Shown: piece by piece, positions 7,426 through 10,157 of the stretch
How the letters are laid out: every line of letters begins with the position of its first letter
How positions within the stretch are numbered: position 1 is the first letter of the stretch
Assembly: GCA_003024985.2 (NCBI GenBank)
Contig: PXIH01S0008730.1
Origin: Euperipatoides rowelli
Taxonomy: Eukaryota; Onychophora; Udeonychophora; Euonychophora; Peripatopsidae
Reading direction: 5' to 3' (one strand)
Length of the DNA: 10,157 nt
Position numbers and translations under genes: made by a program
Notes under the pieces: model-generated
The model's database searches: none
What the model was told of the DNA's origin: nothing
What the model saw: the letters and a program-made list of their open reading frames with translations, nothing else

Positions 7426-8174
7426 AAGGTAAACAAACTCAGAACTAAGATCTGGAAAAAAAACAAAACATAAAAATAAAATATTCAAAATTAATTCTAT
7501 TTTCGATAAGGTTTCAAAATGAATTTTTTTTTGCACACTTTAGAATGTCTACTGCAAGGTTCAGAGTGAAAAGTTAAAACCCTAGTTTAGGAAAATTTGG
7601 ACATAGGGGCAATTGTGTTCAGAGATTCAAGTTTCCTTTGGGTTGCAATTATGTTTAGTTTAAAATGAGAGATTAAAATCTTTACTATAAGTTGAAATGT
7701 GATTGGTTAGTTTGGATGAGTTGGATGTGTGCTGAACAGCAAAAGTGTGCTTGTAATTAGATTTTTTTCAATTGGTTTCATTTCTTTGGGTTTAGTTTAT
7801 GACATGGGCACNTGAACACATAATTTTATAGATTAACCTTCCTGAGCAGCAAAGTATATGATTATAAAATAGTTCACATAAATTTAAACAACATTCCGTT
7901 AGAAGTAAAGATGAAATTCTAACCGTGATAAGTCAATGTACAAAAAAAAAACAACAATGTTCATATTAAATAATATTTCACAAAGACCAGCATTATAAAA
8001 TTACCTCATTAATCCTTTCAGGTAAGGACTATGGATTGTGCAGTGTTACTGTAGAAATGTTCATAATCAATGTATTCTCTTCCCCCCAAAATTGACATAA
8101 AACTCTTGTTTACGACTGACAATGATTAAAAATAAAAAATATTATGCCATCATCTGATATTTTCATCGCTCAGT
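7426..8174. other. AT-rich DNA, no firm gene
   Basis: No supportable exon other than the candidate at 8005-8028. It contains the single undetermined base (n, 7812). No transposon ends or RNA genes were found. Confidence 0.4.
8005..8028 (-). CDS. Possible 24-nt microexon of the HEAT gene
   Basis: On the minus strand, the sequence between ccatag (before 8028) and a donor gtaatt (after 8005) encodes SLPERINE in phase 0. That phase fits the phase-0 start of the exon at 4635-4725 (VNPDTV...). The joined peptide would be a plausible helix end and loop. The acceptor has a poor pyrimidine tract. A run this short can arise by chance, so this is only a candidate. Confidence 0.18.
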
Positions 8175-8465
8175 GTTACATAACAATTACTTAACAATTA
8201 ACCATTACATAACAATTAACAATTGCATAACAATTAACAATTACATATCAATTAACAATTACATAACCATTACATAATCAATTAACTAGATAGCAATTAC
8301 ATAATCAATTAACAATTACAAAAAATTAACAATTACAAAACAATTAGCAATTACATAATTAACAATTACATAACAATTAAATAACAATTACATAATTAAT
8401 ACTTACAGTAGATAACAATTAACAATTACATAACAATTAACAATTACATAACAATTAACAATTAT
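8175..8465. repeat. AT-rich minisatellite (ACATAACAATTAACAATT)
   Basis: This is a tandem array whose clearest unit is the 18-mer ACATAACAATTAACAATT, seen in three nearly perfect copies at about 8411-8465. Towards the left the units vary by mixing an 11-base block (ACATAACAATT) with a 7-base block (AACAATT), and carry substitutions. One strand is A- and C-biased with almost no G. The array has no coding potential and probably varies in copy number between individuals. Confidence 0.9.
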
Positions 8466-8471
8466 TGTGGG

Positions 8472-8721
8472 CTAAAAATACACAGTGGAAGCAATGAGAA
8501 CTTTGTCCGCCATTTTGAAAATCAAATCACATGAAGCAACCCATCTCTCGAGCATTGTTAGAAATTTTGCTGTGATTGGTCCAGAACATATGTTTGCTAT
8601 GCAACTTTGCTGCAATTTATTATTTTGAACCAGCGATAAATCTAAAAATACATTGTGTAGACAATCAAATACTTTAGACACTAATAGTCTGATACTAAAA
8701 AGAAGATCCAAATCTTTTTAG
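8472..8721. other. Unexplained segment with short end repeats
   Basis: The segment begins CTAAAAATACACAGTG (8474) and ends in a hairpin (8695-8721: CTAAAAAGAAGAT, ccaa, ATCTTTTTAG). Its outermost 7 bases are inverted repeats, CTAAAAA and TTTTTAG. A second CTAAAAATACATTGTG at about 8642 repeats the start in direct orientation. A 79-codon minus-strand frame (8472-8711) fills it but has no domain I recognise. No target duplication could be found, so this may be a decayed MITE rather than a gene. Confidence 0.3.
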
Positions 8722-9017
8722 ACTATTCATACTTATTAAACATACAGTATAAGTTAATAAAACAAAAACTAAAGTTTTAAAATTAAGAAATATATTGTTA
8801 AATAATAAATCATTTAGGGTGTACAAAAAATTGGAATAAAACTTATGTTAATAAGTACACATAGAATGTATTGACTTTAACAACTTAATTTAATAAACAA
8901 AGTAACTAACTATAACATGATAGAATATGTTGCAACTCCATATATACACTTTTACAGTCTACTTCATCATAAAAAAAAGAACATCATCATTCATTTGATA
9001 TACAACTGTGCTCGTAT
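8722..9017. other. AT-rich DNA beyond the copia LTR
   Basis: No exon, RNA gene or clear repeat was seen. If the copia LTR is longer than proposed, part of this stretch belongs to it. Confidence 0.35.
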
Positions 9018-9105
9018 TGTTGTATGATATACTATTGATAAACAATGGTATAGAGAAACACAAAGTCCAGCATATTAATTAAGCAGTATATACATTATAA
9101 TAACA
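9018..9105 (-). repeat. Candidate 3' LTR of the copia element
   Basis: Directly after a polypurine tract, the minus strand starts TGTTATTATAATGTATATAC at 9105, the TG start expected of an LTR. A possible end ATACAACA lies at 9018, giving short inverted ends TGTT...AACA and 88 bp. This is short for an LTR, and the far end could be elsewhere; the 5' LTR needed for comparison is outside the window. The start is more certain than the end. Confidence 0.35.
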
Positions 9106-9117
9106 CTTCCCCTTGAT
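9106..9117 (-). other. Polypurine tract before the 3' LTR
   Basis: On the minus strand ATCAAGGGGAAG immediately precedes the TGTT start of the LTR. A second purine-rich tract (AAGAAAAGGGAGAAAG..., about 9130-9155) lies between it and the RNase H stop. In LTR retrotransposons this tract primes plus-strand DNA synthesis. Confidence 0.6.
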
Positions 9118-9163
9118 GGATTTTGTGGTTTTCTCTTTCTTTCTCCCTTTTCTTGGTGAATTT

Positions 9164-10157
9164 TTAATGTGCAAATAATCTCAACTTTCTGAGGTAGTTT
9201 TCAGTTTGCCTTTGACGTAACAGTTTGGTTAATAGGTCTTCTGGATTATCTTTGGTGGGTGTGTACATCAGCTTGATCCTTTTTTGATCCACTAAATCCC
9301 TTATGAAAAAGTGACATAAGTCTATATGCTTGCTGCTTTCTGGTGCAACTCTGTGGTGAGTCAAGCTGATTGCTCCTTGGCTGTCTGACTTAATTATTGT
9401 TGGTTGTCTCTAAATTCACTTGCTCCAATTTTTTGTAATAGATTTTGCATCCAAAGCACTTCTTTAGTGACTCCACACAGTGCTAAGTATTCCGATTCCA
9501 CTGTCGAAATTCCGGTGCATCCTTGTTTACGGCTGCTCCAGGAGACTGCTGCTCCTGCTAATGTTATCATGTATCCACTATAATATTTTTGGTCATTTAC
9601 TGTATATCACTTCCCCAATCAGCATCGGAGTGGACTTCTATTTTTCTTCCAGTTTTTATGTAGATTAATTTCATTTTATTTGTTTTCTTTAAGTATTTAC
9701 ATGTGTGTTTTATACCTCCCCTGTGTTCTTTGGAGTGTTTTTCACAAAATTGACTCATATAGGATGTCGTATATGCCAGGTCTGGTCGGGTTGATCCTGA
9801 AGGTACTGTATAATAAACTGCCTATTGCCAGTCTGTATGATACTTCTGCATTTTCTGCTGTGGCTTCTTTGTCAAATTTTTAGTGCCCTGTGTTAGTGGG
9901 GTGCTTATTCCTTTGCATTTTCCATTCTGTATTTTTCTAACAAGTCTAGGATGTATTGTTCTTGGCATAGGCTTATTTCATTGTTTTCCTCTTTCGATTT
10001 CAATTCCTAGTAGGTCTCTAACTTCCCCTAGATCTCTTGCCCCAAACTCCTTGTCAATTGCCTTCTGGAATTCTTTGTAAGTGTTGCTATCTTTAACTGT
10101 TATAAGTAGATCATTAGATCACATGGGTGCCAACAGTTCAATAGGCTCGAGCCTGAA
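9164..10157 (-). pseudogene. Ty1/copia pol remnant: RT tail and RNase H
   Basis: The minus strand carries the 3' end of a copia-type polyprotein, running off the window edge. In order (descending coordinates) one reads: the last part of reverse transcriptase (near 10112, DLLITV after the position of the Y-V-D-D box; then ISTPLTQG near 9905, TRPDLAY near 9785), the connection region, and RNase H. RNase H shows SDADW (9629-9615), SWSSRKQG (9543-9520), ESEYLAL (9498-9478), SDSQGAI (9388-9368), then SSKHIDLCHFFIRDLV and PTKDNPEDLLTKLL to the stop at 9164-9166. The D, E and D of the RNase H triad are all still recognisable. The frame changes at least seven times, and a TGA (10119-10121) plus loss of the first aspartate spoil the RT active site. 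The element is dead. The only long clean frame is 9164-9364. Confidence 0.9.

Noticed and set aside
8472-8721. Element bounded by CTAAAAA / TTTTTAG as a hAT-type MITE
   Set aside because: Flanks (attgtggg and actattca) do not form an 8-bp duplication, so I did not call it a mobile element.
9480-10080. Several plus-strand open frames of about 60 codons
   Set aside because: They are antisense shadows of the minus-strand copia pol remnant.
1-10157. CRISPR arrays, tRNA, rRNA or bacterial operon signals
   Set aside because: None seen; the tandem array at 8175-8465 has no spacers and the genome is clearly eukaryotic in structure.

Overview
The window looks like AT-rich nuclear DNA from an animal, most likely an invertebrate. 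The signs are GT-AG bounded exons, several kilobases of intron, many small DNA-transposon relics, a decayed Ty1/copia retrotransposon and one undetermined base (n at 7812). Nothing bacterial is visible: there are no operons, no ribosome binding sites and no long open frames. The phylum cannot be fixed from this sequence alone.

The only host gene I can support runs on the minus strand. Two exons (4635-4725, then 221-272) have good splice sites and compatible phases (1 nt + 2 nt). They join into one amphipathic two-helix unit of the HEAT/ARM type. The intervening 4362-bp intron holds most of the repeats on the left side of the window. A 24-nt phase-0 microexon at 8005-8028 is possible but unproven.

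Left part (about 540-1873): a roughly 600-bp unit is present as two direct copies (586-1203 and 1271-1871). Each copy carries an internal hairpin, perfect in the second copy, and a foldback MITE-like segment. In the first copy this segment is complete, with TIRs and TA target duplication (1069-1244). In the second it has lost its right end. A perfect 21-bp palindrome sits just upstream.

Middle part (2417-5854): three stretches look like decayed coding sequence without a family I recognise: 2417-2891 minus, 3758-4178 minus and 5118-5517 plus. The last abuts a 243-bp piggyBac-like MITE (5612-5854) with CCCTTT ends and a TTAA flank.

Right part: a 416-bp Tigger/pogo-like MITE with a TA duplication (7008-7423), an AT-rich minisatellite (8175-8465), and the 3' end of a minus-strand copia element. 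In the copia element the RT tail and RNase H are broken by at least seven frame changes; a polypurine tract and LTR start follow (9018-10157 and beyond the edge). The window is therefore mainly intron filled with dead or non-autonomous mobile DNA.
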